A stretch of DNA of 64,000 nt from an uncultured Clostridia bacterium (GTDB lineage: Bacteria > Bacillota > Clostridia > TANB77 > CAG-508), in NCBI GenBank assembly GCA_934154805.1, contig CAKPGM010000001.1, positions 62,001 to 126,000 of the forward strand. Direction: 5' to 3'. Shown piece after piece: positions 7,224 to 16,417 of this stretch. Within the stretch, counting starts at the first letter, position 1, and each line of letters begins with the position of its first letter. Position numbers and translations under genes: made by a program. The notes beneath the pieces were generated by a model, which did no database searches, was not told the DNA's origin, and worked only from the letters and a program-made list of their open reading frames with translations.

Positions 7224-7514
7224 ATGGGTAATTTAAGAATGGTCAATGATGATTTATTAAAAGATTGGCTTTACTTTAGAGATGAAGATTTATGTTCACT
7301 TGTTAATGTAGAAGATAGAAAACATATGATTAAATTTGATGAAATTTCTGATAGTATTTTAAAAAGTATTCCTAAACAAAATAGACCTTTTGTCCAAAAA
7401 CAACTAAATAAGCTGGATGATAATTTTATGGATTATGTTGGCTATTGGAATGAAAAGTATTTTAGAAATGGTTTCTGTGACGCTGTGAAACTTATTTCTG
7501 GTTGCTTTAACTAA
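7224..7514 (+). CDS. Small protein of unknown function divergent from higBA
   Basis: A 96-residue protein on the plus strand, against the direction of the rest of the island. The start has a perfect AAAGGAGG seven bases before ATG. The sequence is acidic at the front (DDLLKDWLYFRDEDLCSL) with helical middle parts (SIPKQNRPFVQKQLNKLDDNFMDYVGYWNEKYFRNGFCDAVKLI). The C-terminal helix pattern resembles small helical proteins common in Clostridia prophages and islands, but no function is known to me. It shares the intergenic region, and possibly the operator, with higBA. Confidence 0.7.
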   Translation: MGNLRMVNDDLLKDWLYFRDEDLCSLVNVEDRKHMIKFDEISDSILKSIPKQNRPFVQKQLNKLDDNFMDYVGYWNEKYFRNGFCDAVKLISGCFN

Positions 7515-7524
7515 TAAACCATAA

Positions 7525-7560
7525 AAATATCCCAAGGATTTATCTTTTCCTTGGGATTTA
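7525..7560 (+). terminator. Terminator of the 96-aa gene
   Basis: ATCCCAAGG and CCTTGGGAT form a nine-base-pair hairpin about 12 bp behind the stop codon. The following T-stretch is short (TTTATAATTT). Confidence 0.6.
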
Positions 7561-7675
7561 TAATTTAGTAGTTGGCTAGCGACCTACAATTTTAATATTC
7601 ATTCTATCTCATTTTTTTACTTTTTAAATACTTTGATAAATATTAGATATATTTCATAGGTTAAATGATTCTATT

Positions 7676-7876
7676 TTATTCCTCTACTTCTTCTACAATA
7701 CTTAATTCTATAAAATCTTCTTCTGGTGATGTTTTATAGCAACGTCTTAGATAATAATGCCCACCGTCTACACTACAAGCTTCGCATTTACATGTTACAA
7801 AATTATGAACATTTTTTGATTCTATTATTTCTCCACAATGTTTACATTGTATTTTGTTTGATATAATTTTTTCCAT
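7676..7876 (-). CDS. Small zinc-ribbon protein
   Basis: A 66-residue protein with a treble Cys pattern: CKHCGE at about 11-15, then CKCEAC at about 29-34, with a conserved-looking VDGGHYYLRR stretch after it. The tail is acidic (EEDFIELSIVEEVEE). This resembles a family of short zinc-ribbon proteins in Firmicutes mobile elements; I cannot assign a role. The start has AAGAGGTAATT before ATG 7876. It is the last gene of the minus-strand run that includes res, 106 bp behind it, and may be expressed from the same transcript. Confidence 0.65.
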   Translation of the reverse strand: MEKIISNKIQCKHCGEIIESKNVHNFVTCKCEACSVDGGHYYLRRCYKTSPEEDFIELSIVEEVEE

Positions 7877-7982
7877 AATTACCTCTTTTCGCTGTCATTA
7901 TATATTATTATTTTTAATATATCCAGCTAATTTGCAAAACATTATTATTTAATTTTACCACTGCCACATGGACAGTATAAAC

Positions 7983-10643
7983 TTAATCTAATTTATAGTC
8001 TTCATCTTCTTCTGCAACCATTAATTCATCTCTGTCAATTTCTTCTTGACTATATCTAATTCCTTCATCTAATACATTTTCTTCCATTATTGAACTTGAT
8101 TTATAAATTGTATAAATCATATCACTTTCTGATGCAATCTCCATTGCTGCATCTTTCTTGGCATTAACAACTGCATCATCAATTTTATTATCTCCCTTTA
8201 CCTCTATGATTTCATATGTATTGTTCTCAAATTTTGCTACAAAGTCAGGATAATATTTTCTTAATGTATTAGAATCTGGATCTATATATTGTATATAAAA
8301 ATCAGTTTGAGCAGCATTTGTAAACATTCCAGTAAAATATATTTCTTTGATTTTTTTGTTTTTTATATATTGCAAAAATAGTTCTTTTTCAGGTTTTGAA
8401 TCAAAGCAATATGTATCTGCATGAAAACTCTTATTTTTTACACCCAGTATTTCTAAATCGCTATTAGTAATAACTAACTCTGGCTTAGCTTTAAATGTAT
8501 AATACTCTTCTTCAGGTTCTTTTAATAAAATAACATCTTTGTCTTCCGTAGTAGTATATTTTTCTAATTCATATACGAAATCTACAATCTTAGGTATAAT
8601 CCAATCATATAGTATTTGATTATATTTACTAACCAATTCGATTATATCATTAATGTCATTTCTTAAAATCTTTTTTATCTCAGTACATTTTAGATCTCCA
8701 ATATATCTAGAAATTTCACTACACAACATGATTTCACTATATTGTATATTTTCATCTGATATGTCTATTTCTTTAACTTTTGCCACTCTTGAATCAGCCA
8801 AACTCTCTTTTCTTATAATTCTTGCTTTATATTTTTCTAAATCTATTTTATCTAATTCTAAATTAATAGAATCATGTTCATTATATTTTTTTACAAGGTT
8901 ATATTTATTATTTATTTTTTTAATTTTAATAAATCTTGGTGGTGGAATTACTCTTACTTCATATTCGACTTTTCCATCATTTTCTTTATTTTTTATATCT
9001 TTAACAGACATTTTAAAGTTTTTGTTAAGTTCGTTATCTAAAATTTCATAATTATCTTTTGATAAATACACAGAAGCAGTTTGTTGCACATTGGTTATTT
9101 TTCTTAAACATCTCATTGTGGCCTGTAAAACAAATATTGAAGAATCTGGGCTTCTATATAAGGCAACTCCAAATAATGATCTACAATTCCATCCTTCTTT
9201 TCCTTTACCTACTAAAATTATAAATTGTTTATTACTTTTTTCAGTATCTAAATTATTAAATTCATTTATATCATTATCTTTTGTTAATTTACTATCTCCA
9301 ACATTAATAAGTATTTTATCCCTTGAAATATCCATTTCCTCTAAGATTTTTTCCAATGTTGGTACAATCTCTTCTTCTACCTCTTTTATTTCACTACCAT
9401 AAATTGCTAACTTTGGTAGCATCTTTTCATATCTTTTTTCTCCATATGTATCCCAGAAATCTTTAACAACTCTTCTTATAAAAGTTTCATTTTTAACATT
9501 GTCAAATGCTTGAGGTTCTGCATCTTTTAAATATCCATTAGCAATAGACTCTTTTAATCCATATGAATACACTACTTCAGGTAATATTGTGTTTCCTACA
9601 TATGGAGTTCCTGTATAGTTATAACAAGCTACTACTCTGCTTCCTTTCTGATTTAATCGATTTGCTAGTACATTAATTGTTGTTCTAAGGCTACTTTTCC
9701 CTTTATCATATAAATCCTTATCTAACTGTTTTCCAAATAAATGATGTGCTTCATCAACATATATTCCTAATTGGCTTAATCTTGTTATTTTTTCGAATCT
9801 TTGATTAAAAATTAGATCTCCCTCATCCATATGTTGTTCTACACCATATAGAGCAGAAAAAATATCATCAATCTCGCTTTTTCTGTCACTATCGCTAAAT
9901 AACATTTGAACAGGTGTATCTTCAGTATGTTTCTTTTTCAAAATTATCTTTTGGTTATTAGAAATAATAATATTAAAATCTGAATCATCTAACGTATTAA
10001 GTGTTGTTCCTGTTTCTTCAAGAAAATGAAATTTAATATTGCTATCTAATATTCTTACATATTCATTAGGTATAACCTTGGATTTGTCAAATGTTTGTAT
10101 CTCTTTTAATGATTGTAAAACCGTTTTATCAGGAGAGAATACTAAAGCATTATGACAAAATCTAGGATCGTTTGGATATTTGTTTGCTAATAGAAATTCA
10201 TAAAAAATACATGTTGCCATTAAGATTGTTTTTCCCAATCCCATTGTTAAAGCAAAAATATAATTTGAATATGCTTCTTTATATTTAATTAACATCTCAT
10301 AAACTTCTTTGTATTCCCTTGTTGAATATTCAAACAAGTCTATTTGATCATTTTCTCTTATTCTTAGTTTACTATCCGAGAAACATCCTTTTTTCTCCAT
10401 CCAATCTTTAAAAATTTCACTTACAGATTGGTTATTCAAATATTCTTTTATAAAAACATACATTTCTAATGCTTCAAATTGTGGCTTTCTAAGGAAAGCA
10501 TCTGGATTGCATTTTCTATCATTATAATCTAAATATTTTCTTGTTAAGTCTTTATAATTTCTTCTAATTTTTGTTTTATTAACTTCATAAAAGAATCTTA
10601 GTGCCTGAAAAAAAGATGTTTGTAAATTTAAATTATTACTCAT
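7983..10643 (-). CDS. Type III-like restriction helicase-nuclease (Res)
   Basis: An 886-residue superfamily 2 helicase with a C-terminal nuclease. Walker A is TMGLGKT (about 135-139), the DEAH box is VDEAHHLFG (297-300), and later helicase motifs are visible as GKGKEGWNCRSLFG and QATMRCLRK. Residues 795-820 hold a PD-(D/E)xK core: YYPDFVAKFENN, then YEIIEVKG. This is the layout of type III Res subunits, which translocate or diffuse on DNA after recognition by Mod and cut invading DNA. Its start overlaps the end of mod by eight bases (ATGAGTAA), giving tight translational coupling and a Mod:Res complex. No frameshift or missing motif is seen, so it looks functional. Confidence 0.9.
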   Translation of the reverse strand: MSNNLNLQTSFFQALRFFYEVNKTKIRRNYKDLTRKYLDYNDRKCNPDAFLRKPQFEALEMYVFIKEYLNNQSVSEIFKDWMEKKGCFSDSKLRIRENDQIDLFEYSTREYKEVYEMLIKYKEAYSNYIFALTMGLGKTILMATCIFYEFLLANKYPNDPRFCHNALVFSPDKTVLQSLKEIQTFDKSKVIPNEYVRILDSNIKFHFLEETGTTLNTLDDSDFNIIISNNQKIILKKKHTEDTPVQMLFSDSDRKSEIDDIFSALYGVEQHMDEGDLIFNQRFEKITRLSQLGIYVDEAHHLFGKQLDKDLYDKGKSSLRTTINVLANRLNQKGSRVVACYNYTGTPYVGNTILPEVVYSYGLKESIANGYLKDAEPQAFDNVKNETFIRRVVKDFWDTYGEKRYEKMLPKLAIYGSEIKEVEEEIVPTLEKILEEMDISRDKILINVGDSKLTKDNDINEFNNLDTEKSNKQFIILVGKGKEGWNCRSLFGVALYRSPDSSIFVLQATMRCLRKITNVQQTASVYLSKDNYEILDNELNKNFKMSVKDIKNKENDGKVEYEVRVIPPPRFIKIKKINNKYNLVKKYNEHDSINLELDKIDLEKYKARIIRKESLADSRVAKVKEIDISDENIQYSEIMLCSEISRYIGDLKCTEIKKILRNDINDIIELVSKYNQILYDWIIPKIVDFVYELEKYTTTEDKDVILLKEPEEEYYTFKAKPELVITNSDLEILGVKNKSFHADTYCFDSKPEKELFLQYIKNKKIKEIYFTGMFTNAAQTDFYIQYIDPDSNTLRKYYPDFVAKFENNTYEIIEVKGDNKIDDAVVNAKKDAAMEIASESDMIYTIYKSSSIMEENVLDEGIRYSQEEIDRDELMVAEEDEDYKLD

Positions 10644-12414
10644 TTATCTTAATCTCCTTTTCGTATGTTTCTGATAATAAATCTGTTATTTTTATTTTTA
10701 TATTAGATGCATCACTTGGGATTTCATATACACCCTTTACTAAATCATTTTTTTCTGCAATATCCACTAATTTTGGTTCCATTACAGCACCATCATAGTT
10801 CCAATCTATCATTACTGATTCTACCATCTGCTTCCAATCTTCAACGTACTCTTTTTGCATACTTAATTTTTGAAGAAGATTCATAGGATAAAATTCTTTT
10901 ATATTTAATTTATTATCTTTAATTTCAATTACCGCTTCCGAATCACGTTTGAATTGTAAATTAGCTTTATCTTTTAAAATATCAATTATCTCTATGTCAA
11001 TATTATAATTGATTAAATCTCTTTCTAATGAAGGTTTAAGGTCTGGTTCATGTCCCATGCAAATTATAGTCAATCTTTCAACTGGCTCTAACGGATTTTC
11101 ACTTTTTCTTTTCTCAAATTTTTGGTATGGCAAGTTAGCCTTAAGTTCTTCAAGATCGGATTTTGTTGCAATTCTATTTACAGGCATAATTTTTACCATT
11201 CTTCCATCTAATTCTCCATCATATACATTGCTTCCATCAAATTTCTGAATTTCTAAAGCATCAATTAATAAATCTTTAGCTTCTACAGGATTTCTAAAAA
11301 AGTCATAATTATTTACATTGTACACTTCAAATCCAGTATATTTATTTTCATCATTTTCCAATTCTTTTTGGATATTCAATAATCTCTTAGTTGTTGTTTG
11401 AATAGATCCTAAATTTATGTCTGCACCTATAAATTTTCTTCCTAATTTCATAGCTACCGCTTGAGTAGTTCCAGATCCCATGAAACAATCAAAAACAATA
11501 TCTCCTGCATTTGAACTTACTTGTATAATTCTTTTTAATAATCCCTCTGATTTTTGAGTTGGATAATTCAAATAATCTTTTGATCCACTTATCAATGGTT
11601 TAGTATAATCACAGTCCCAAACATCTCTAACATATACATTTGAATAATATTTATTAAAAATCATCTTTTTGTATTTGTTTTTTAATGGTATATTGTTTTT
11701 TATACAATCAATAATATCATTTTTTTCATCATCAGAAATCTTTGTCATATCAGGTTCTTCACACATTGTGTCAATGAATGGAGATTCATAGATAACATCT
11801 TCCTTTTCTGTATTAAAAGTATAATTATCTGATTTAGTATAAAAAAGAATTGTATCATGTTTCCTAGCATAAAATCCCTTTCCAACTCCCTGAATTCTAT
11901 AACCATATATGATTTCATTTTTAAAATTGTTTGTGCCAAAAACTTCATCCATTATTATTCTTAGTTGATGAGTTTTTCTCCAATCACAATGCAAATATAT
12001 AGAACCTTTTTCACTTAATAATTCCTTTAATAGTATTATTCTTTCATACATAAATTGTAAATACTCATCATTTGTCCAGATATCTGAATACTGTTTTTCC
12101 TCAAATGAATTATTATCATTTTGAATTTTTTGCCCCTTTAGTTTAATTGTTTTCTTATAATCCGCTTTTGAATCAAATGGTGGATCAATATATATTAAGT
12201 CTATTTTTCCTCTATATTCTTTTAACATATGACTCATAACTTGAAGATTATCACCCCAAAATATTTTATTAATCCAGTCATCTTTCATTTCTCCATATTT
12301 CTCTTTTAATTGAGCAGGATAATAATCAGTTCCTCTATATGGTCTTTTTCCAGTCCAATGTAATTCTGGATATCCTTTTATTGTGTTTACTCTTTCAAAT
12401 TCAAAATCGCTCAT
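10636..12414 (-). CDS. Type III-like adenine-specific DNA methyltransferase (Mod)
   Basis: A 592-residue beta-class amino-methyltransferase. The catalytic motif IV is YIDPPFDSKADY (77-80), placed before the AdoMet motif I FDCFMGSGTTQAVA (about 308-320), followed by KFIGADI. This order and DPPF are typical of type III Mod proteins, which make N6-methyladenine and also supply target recognition to Res. The central part between about 90 and 290 contains the probable target-recognition region. GGGAGGT lies eight bases before ATG 12414, and the stop of the helicase gene is 12 bp upstream. Together with res it forms the modification-restriction half of the four-gene operon. Confidence 0.9.
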   Translation of the reverse strand: MSDFEFERVNTIKGYPELHWTGKRPYRGTDYYPAQLKEKYGEMKDDWINKIFWGDNLQVMSHMLKEYRGKIDLIYIDPPFDSKADYKKTIKLKGQKIQNDNNSFEEKQYSDIWTNDEYLQFMYERIILLKELLSEKGSIYLHCDWRKTHQLRIIMDEVFGTNNFKNEIIYGYRIQGVGKGFYARKHDTILFYTKSDNYTFNTEKEDVIYESPFIDTMCEEPDMTKISDDEKNDIIDCIKNNIPLKNKYKKMIFNKYYSNVYVRDVWDCDYTKPLISGSKDYLNYPTQKSEGLLKRIIQVSSNAGDIVFDCFMGSGTTQAVAMKLGRKFIGADINLGSIQTTTKRLLNIQKELENDENKYTGFEVYNVNNYDFFRNPVEAKDLLIDALEIQKFDGSNVYDGELDGRMVKIMPVNRIATKSDLEELKANLPYQKFEKRKSENPLEPVERLTIICMGHEPDLKPSLERDLINYNIDIEIIDILKDKANLQFKRDSEAVIEIKDNKLNIKEFYPMNLLQKLSMQKEYVEDWKQMVESVMIDWNYDGAVMEPKLVDIAEKNDLVKGVYEIPSDASNIKIKITDLLSETYEKEIKINE

Positions 12415-12425
12415 TTTCTACCTCC

Positions 12426-15296
12426 CTATTTTTTACAAAAGAATCTTAAATCACAGTTGTCACATATTGTTTGTGACTTTGATTTTTGTTTAAATTCTTT
12501 ACATTCTATTTTGTTAACTATTTTTTCAAATTCTTTTATCGTTTCTTGAATATCATCTTTTTTATTTTCAAATGTAATTGTCGGAATTCCATTTTTTTCA
12601 CCTGTATAATATAAATGCATTTTGCTAACTTTTTTTCCTGTCTTTTTTTCAATCAAGTACGCATATATTTGTAATTGTCTTTTATATTTTTCAAACTTCT
12701 CTGGATCAGAAAAAATATCTGGTTTCTTTTCTGATTTAAAGTCAACTATTTCAACAGTCTGTCCACTTCCTTCAATTAAATCAACTACTCCATTTAGAAT
12801 ATAATTTTGCTTTACTAAACCTATCTCAACTTCTGCATCTTGAACTTTTTTCCAATTATCACTTTGTTTTTCTGCATATCTTATTACTTGTTCTAATGCT
12901 ACATCTAATTGTGGCCTACCTAAATATGAATGCTGTGATTTTGAAATTGATTCATAGTTAGTATCAAACCATATTTTTATATTATCTCTGTTAATTGTAT
13001 CGTATTCTTTTTTTATTGCTGCTTTATGGATATCTTCTATTGTTTGATGGATAAGTTGTCCAAATATTGTTGCACCTACTCTGACTGGTGAAAAGCCTAA
13101 TTCCTTTAAAAACTTATATTGTAATGCACAATTTTCATATACAGAAATGTGTGATGTGAATGAGTATGTATTTTTTATATTAACTTCCTTAACCTTACTA
13201 ATTTTTATTTTTTCTAATTCAATTGATTCATCTGTATAATATGGTAATTCTTCATATGTTGACTTAAAGTATTCACTTGGCTGTTTTCCTACACCACTTT
13301 TTTCATTGCAAGTTAATACTAAGATATTCTGTGCCCTTGAAAATGCAGTATAGTATAATCTCCAAAAATCATAGTATTTTATATATTCTTTTGGTTCAAA
13401 TGCTTTTCTGTGATAATATTTTTCTTCTATTTCGTTTAATCTTATATTATTTCTATCTCTTGGAACATTTCCTAAAGAATCAACAATTACAATAGGAAAT
13501 TCCATTCCTTTTGCTTGGTGTATTGTAGAAAATGTTATACATCCACTTGGTGCATATTCGGTTTCATCTTCATATTCTCCCATACCACCATCAATTAAAA
13601 ATCGAAGATATGTATTAAAGAATGTTTCAACATCTTTCATTACTCTCTTTGGTGTAAATACATCAATATGTTGTAAATAGTCAAATCGTGCAATCATTTG
13701 TGTTAATATTGAAATATTTCTTATAGGCCTTTGATCAATAAGTCCATTATTTAAATCTATTTCTAAATACTCTCTGAATGGATCAAACTCAAATAACTTA
13801 TATAACAAACCTGTAAAAGCATAGTCAGTATTTGAAAATAAATTCATATGACTCATTCCTGTATTTCTTATAAATATCTTCAACTGTTCGTTTTCAAGGA
13901 CATACTTTTCAACTGTTTTTATACAATCCTCGTAATATAAGAATAATCCTTCATTCTTCAATCTAAAATCTCTGTTTCTTAATTTTATAAGATACTGTGG
14001 GAATACTAATAATAATGCTCCTAACAAATATTTAATTTCTTCTCTTTTAAAAAACATATTTGATCTAGGAGAATATACATTTATTCCGTTTTCTTCAAGA
14101 TAATTTGCTAATTCAATTACTTTCTCTCCTCTTACAGAGTTAAATAACATTGCTATTTGATTATAATTGTCTATTATTCCATTTTCTTTTAAATGTTTAA
14201 TAAATTCCAATATTTCTTTATGCCATTCATCTTCATCATCATGAGATGCTATTTTCATAACCGTAGGAACATTTGTAATATCTGTTCTTCCTGGTTCAAT
14301 CTTTTTATCAAATCTGTATTTATCCCAATCAAATTTAAAACTTGACCCTTCAGTTGTATCCATCCACTTATTATAAAAATCAATTATTTCTTTTTCTGAT
14401 CTATAATTTGTTTCAAGTTTAATCTTCCTACATTTATCTTTTTCAAATTTATCAGGAAATTCAATGATATTCCTTATAGTAGCCCCTCTAAATCTGTATA
14501 ATCCTTGGTCATCATCACCAACTACACATATGTTTTGTTCACTTCCAGCTAATAGAAAAGTTAGCCTTTCTTGTACATAGTTCGTATCTTGGTATTCATC
14601 TATCATTACATATTTTATCTTTTCATTTATCTTTTTTAACACTTCTGGATTATCAATTAACAACTTATATGTTTCTGTTTGAATGTGTGTAAAATCTATA
14701 TAATTAGATTTCTGTAAAATTTCATTATACAATTGAATTATTTTTCCTATTGCTACAATCTCTGGATTATCATCCAATACTATTTGTTCTATATCTGCTA
14801 ATTCTTCATTAATATTATTTATATAATCTGCAATGTATTGTGATAATCTCCATCCACTAATTTGATTTTGAAATAGCAAATTGAAGTCTTCTATTTTTTG
14901 AAACTTACTCAAATTTTGATAAATCAAATATTCCTGTTCAAATTCATCTATCATTCTGTAATTCTTTTTTAAATTTGAATATTCAATATTCTCTTTTAGG
15001 ATTCTTAAACATATTGAATGGAATGTTCCTATATACATTTCATTAATATTTACATACATATCTAACTTGTCTAATTCATTTGTTATTCTTGTTATTATTT
15101 CTTTAGCAGCTTTTTCAGTAAAAGTTGCAATCATTATATTTTCAGGCTTAATACCTTTTTCTGCAATTAAATATATTGTTCTTTGAACCAATGTGTAAGT
15201 TTTTCCTGTTCCTGGCCCTGCAATAATTAATAACGGTCCTTCTGTTGTTTGAATTGCACTTTTTTGATTAGCTGTTGCATTACTTAAATCTATCAT
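12426..15296 (-). CDS. UvrD/PcrA-like helicase fused to an AddB/Cas4-type nuclease
   Basis: A 956-residue protein. The first 660 residues are a superfamily 1A helicase: Walker A AGPGTGKTYT (27-33), VMIDEYQDT (motif II), GDDDQGLYRFRGA (motif III), TFSTIHQAKGMEFPIVIVDS (motif V) and YTAFSRAQ (motif VI). The last 270 residues are a PD-(D/E)xK nuclease of the AddB/Cas4 type: FGQLIHQTIEDIH, VDLIEG, VEIVDFKSEKKPD, then RQLQIYAYL. One Cys (YENCALQYKF) and three at the C-terminus (CDNCDLRFFC) fit the iron-sulfur staple of such nucleases. It should unwind and degrade DNA ends. It begins directly after the small HTH gene and is 11 bp upstream of mod, so it belongs to the same operon, which is unusual for a type III RM locus. 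Confidence 0.9.
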   Translation of the reverse strand: MIDLSNATANQKSAIQTTEGPLLIIAGPGTGKTYTLVQRTIYLIAEKGIKPENIMIATFTEKAAKEIITRITNELDKLDMYVNINEMYIGTFHSICLRILKENIEYSNLKKNYRMIDEFEQEYLIYQNLSKFQKIEDFNLLFQNQISGWRLSQYIADYINNINEELADIEQIVLDDNPEIVAIGKIIQLYNEILQKSNYIDFTHIQTETYKLLIDNPEVLKKINEKIKYVMIDEYQDTNYVQERLTFLLAGSEQNICVVGDDDQGLYRFRGATIRNIIEFPDKFEKDKCRKIKLETNYRSEKEIIDFYNKWMDTTEGSSFKFDWDKYRFDKKIEPGRTDITNVPTVMKIASHDDEDEWHKEILEFIKHLKENGIIDNYNQIAMLFNSVRGEKVIELANYLEENGINVYSPRSNMFFKREEIKYLLGALLLVFPQYLIKLRNRDFRLKNEGLFLYYEDCIKTVEKYVLENEQLKIFIRNTGMSHMNLFSNTDYAFTGLLYKLFEFDPFREYLEIDLNNGLIDQRPIRNISILTQMIARFDYLQHIDVFTPKRVMKDVETFFNTYLRFLIDGGMGEYEDETEYAPSGCITFSTIHQAKGMEFPIVIVDSLGNVPRDRNNIRLNEIEEKYYHRKAFEPKEYIKYYDFWRLYYTAFSRAQNILVLTCNEKSGVGKQPSEYFKSTYEELPYYTDESIELEKIKISKVKEVNIKNTYSFTSHISVYENCALQYKFLKELGFSPVRVGATIFGQLIHQTIEDIHKAAIKKEYDTINRDNIKIWFDTNYESISKSQHSYLGRPQLDVALEQVIRYAEKQSDNWKKVQDAEVEIGLVKQNYILNGVVDLIEGSGQTVEIVDFKSEKKPDIFSDPEKFEKYKRQLQIYAYLIEKKTGKKVSKMHLYYTGEKNGIPTITFENKKDDIQETIKEFEKIVNKIECKEFKQKSKSQTICDNCDLRFFCKK

Positions 15297-15518
15297 CTAC
15301 TTTCTCTCCCATTTAATTTCATATCCTAATGCTTCTGCAATTTCTTTCACTTCAGTGTACCTAATAGTTTCATTGTTTAATTTATTAGATAAATTTTGCA
15401 ATGGGGATTTACTATTAGGTTTACTTATTTTTCTTGCAACATCACCCATTCTCCAGCCATTCATCACGATATATCCTTTAATTTCATCTTTTACCGATTG
15501 TGATTTTTTTTCTTTCAT
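15297..15518 (-). CDS. Small HTH protein, probable regulator of the defence operon
   Basis: A 73-residue basic protein: WRMGDVARKISKPNSKSPLQNLSNKLNNETIRYTEVKEIAEALGYEIKWERK. The pattern of a short helix, a DVARKI helix, a recognition-like QNLSNKLNN helix and a final IAEALGYEI helix is that of small XRE-type DNA-binding domains. It is the first gene behind the operon promoter, with GAGGTG before its ATG, and its stop codon touches the ATG of the helicase gene. The position suggests autoregulation of the helicase-mod-res operon, as with RM controller proteins. This is inferred from position and fold only. Confidence 0.7.
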   Translation of the reverse strand: MKEKKSQSVKDEIKGYIVMNGWRMGDVARKISKPNSKSPLQNLSNKLNNETIRYTEVKEIAEALGYEIKWERK

Positions 15519-15556
15519 TTTTCACCTCATTCATATTATTAAACTCATTTACTCAT

Positions 15557-15585
15557 TTTATATCATATAGTGAATTATTTTACAA
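15557..15585 (-). promoter_or_regulatory. Promoter of the HTH-helicase-mod-res operon
   Basis: On the minus strand TTGTAA (15580-15585), a 17-bp spacer and TATAAA (15557-15562) precede the HTH gene by about 40 bp. Direct ATGAGT/AATGAG repeats between the -10 and the start codon could be the binding site of the HTH protein. Confidence 0.6.
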
Positions 15586-15653
15586 TAAATTTATTTAATT
15601 TCATTAAAATATCATATTATTTCATTATATAATGTAATTATTGTTTTAAGAAT

Positions 15654-15681
15654 AAAAAAGCCAGTAGTTTTTCTACCAGCT
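15654..15681 (-). terminator. Terminator of the 192-aa gene
   Basis: On the minus strand AGCTGGTAG and CTACTGGCT form a hairpin followed by TTTTTTATT, twelve bases behind the stop of the gene at 15693. It separates that gene from the defence operon. Confidence 0.8.
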
Positions 15682-15692
15682 AAATAATATCT

Positions 15693-16271
15693 TTATGCAC
15701 TATAGTAAAATTTAGAATAATTTAAAATTTTAATACCCGTTATACTCTTTTTTATCAATCCAAATCCTATTAGAGTATTTAAAGCTTTTACAATTTCATC
15801 TATAGTTAATTGATGTCCTACATTTCTTTCAGTATTTGCAATAATTCTTCTCAATAATCTACTATTCTTCTGTATAAGTCCTGCTGTTCTATTTGTTTCA
15901 AATACCATTTCTATAAACATCCAATATGCTGTTTTATTAATATTTTCTAACATTGTCATAGTTTCTCCTCTCATAAAGTCTTCAGAAAATCTTACATAAT
16001 ATAATGTTTGCTTACTTTCTTTTTCTCCTTTAAAATCTTTATACATTCTTACAAATTCTTTTTTATTCATTCTTTTTTCCTCCATTTTTTTAATTTCATT
16101 TTCAAAATATTTTTTTGCATGTTCTTCCTTAAGTGCTTTTTGCTTTCTCATATATTCAACTTTGTTCATTCTTTTGTCCTCCCTCTTTTTAGTTTCAAAT
16201 TCAATATAATTTCTTATTCCTTCGTCTATTTCTTCTCTGTTTTTTAAATTTATATATAATCTTGTTTTCAT
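15693..16271 (-). CDS. Winged-helix protein, possibly a plasmid/phage replication protein
   Basis: A 192-residue basic protein. The first half is a charged helix containing a duplicated unit of about 30 residues: KRMNKVEYMRKQKALKEEHA and KRMNKKEFVRMYKDFKGEKE. The second half (FMRGETMTMLENINKTAYWM, then HQLTIDEIVKALNTLIGFGL, then IKILNYSKFYYSA) has the pattern of a winged helix like that of RepL-type initiators, where a helix-turn-helix is followed by a beta wing ending in aromatic residues. The start has AAAGGAG nine bases before ATG 16271. The neighbouring pseudogene carries a phage replication domain, which supports a replication link, but identity is not certain. Confidence 0.55.
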   Translation of the reverse strand: MKTRLYINLKNREEIDEGIRNYIEFETKKREDKRMNKVEYMRKQKALKEEHAKKYFENEIKKMEEKRMNKKEFVRMYKDFKGEKESKQTLYYVRFSEDFMRGETMTMLENINKTAYWMFIEMVFETNRTAGLIQKNSRLLRRIIANTERNVGHQLTIDEIVKALNTLIGFGLIKKSITGIKILNYSKFYYSA

Positions 16272-16417
16272 AATTTTTTTCTCCTTTCAATTTTTACTAT
16301 TTTCCAAAAAACTCACGGAAAATATTTTTTTGTGTGAATAAATGAGGGCTGTAGGTCTTGAAAAATTTATTTTTTTATTTATTCATCCCCAGGGGGGGCA
16401 GTCATTTCTAACTGTAT
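16272..16417. other. Non-coding gap with an inverted repeat and a G-run
   Basis: This 146-bp gap holds TGAATAAAT (near 16335) and its inverse ATTTATTCA (near 16377) with a stretch CCCCAGGGGGGGC behind it. It could be a remnant replication origin or a weak terminator. No gene is seen. Confidence 0.3.

Noticed and set aside
16335..16400. Replication origin or oriT in the gap beside the replication relics
   Set aside because: Only one nine-base inverted repeat and a G-run are present; no iterons or nic-site pattern.
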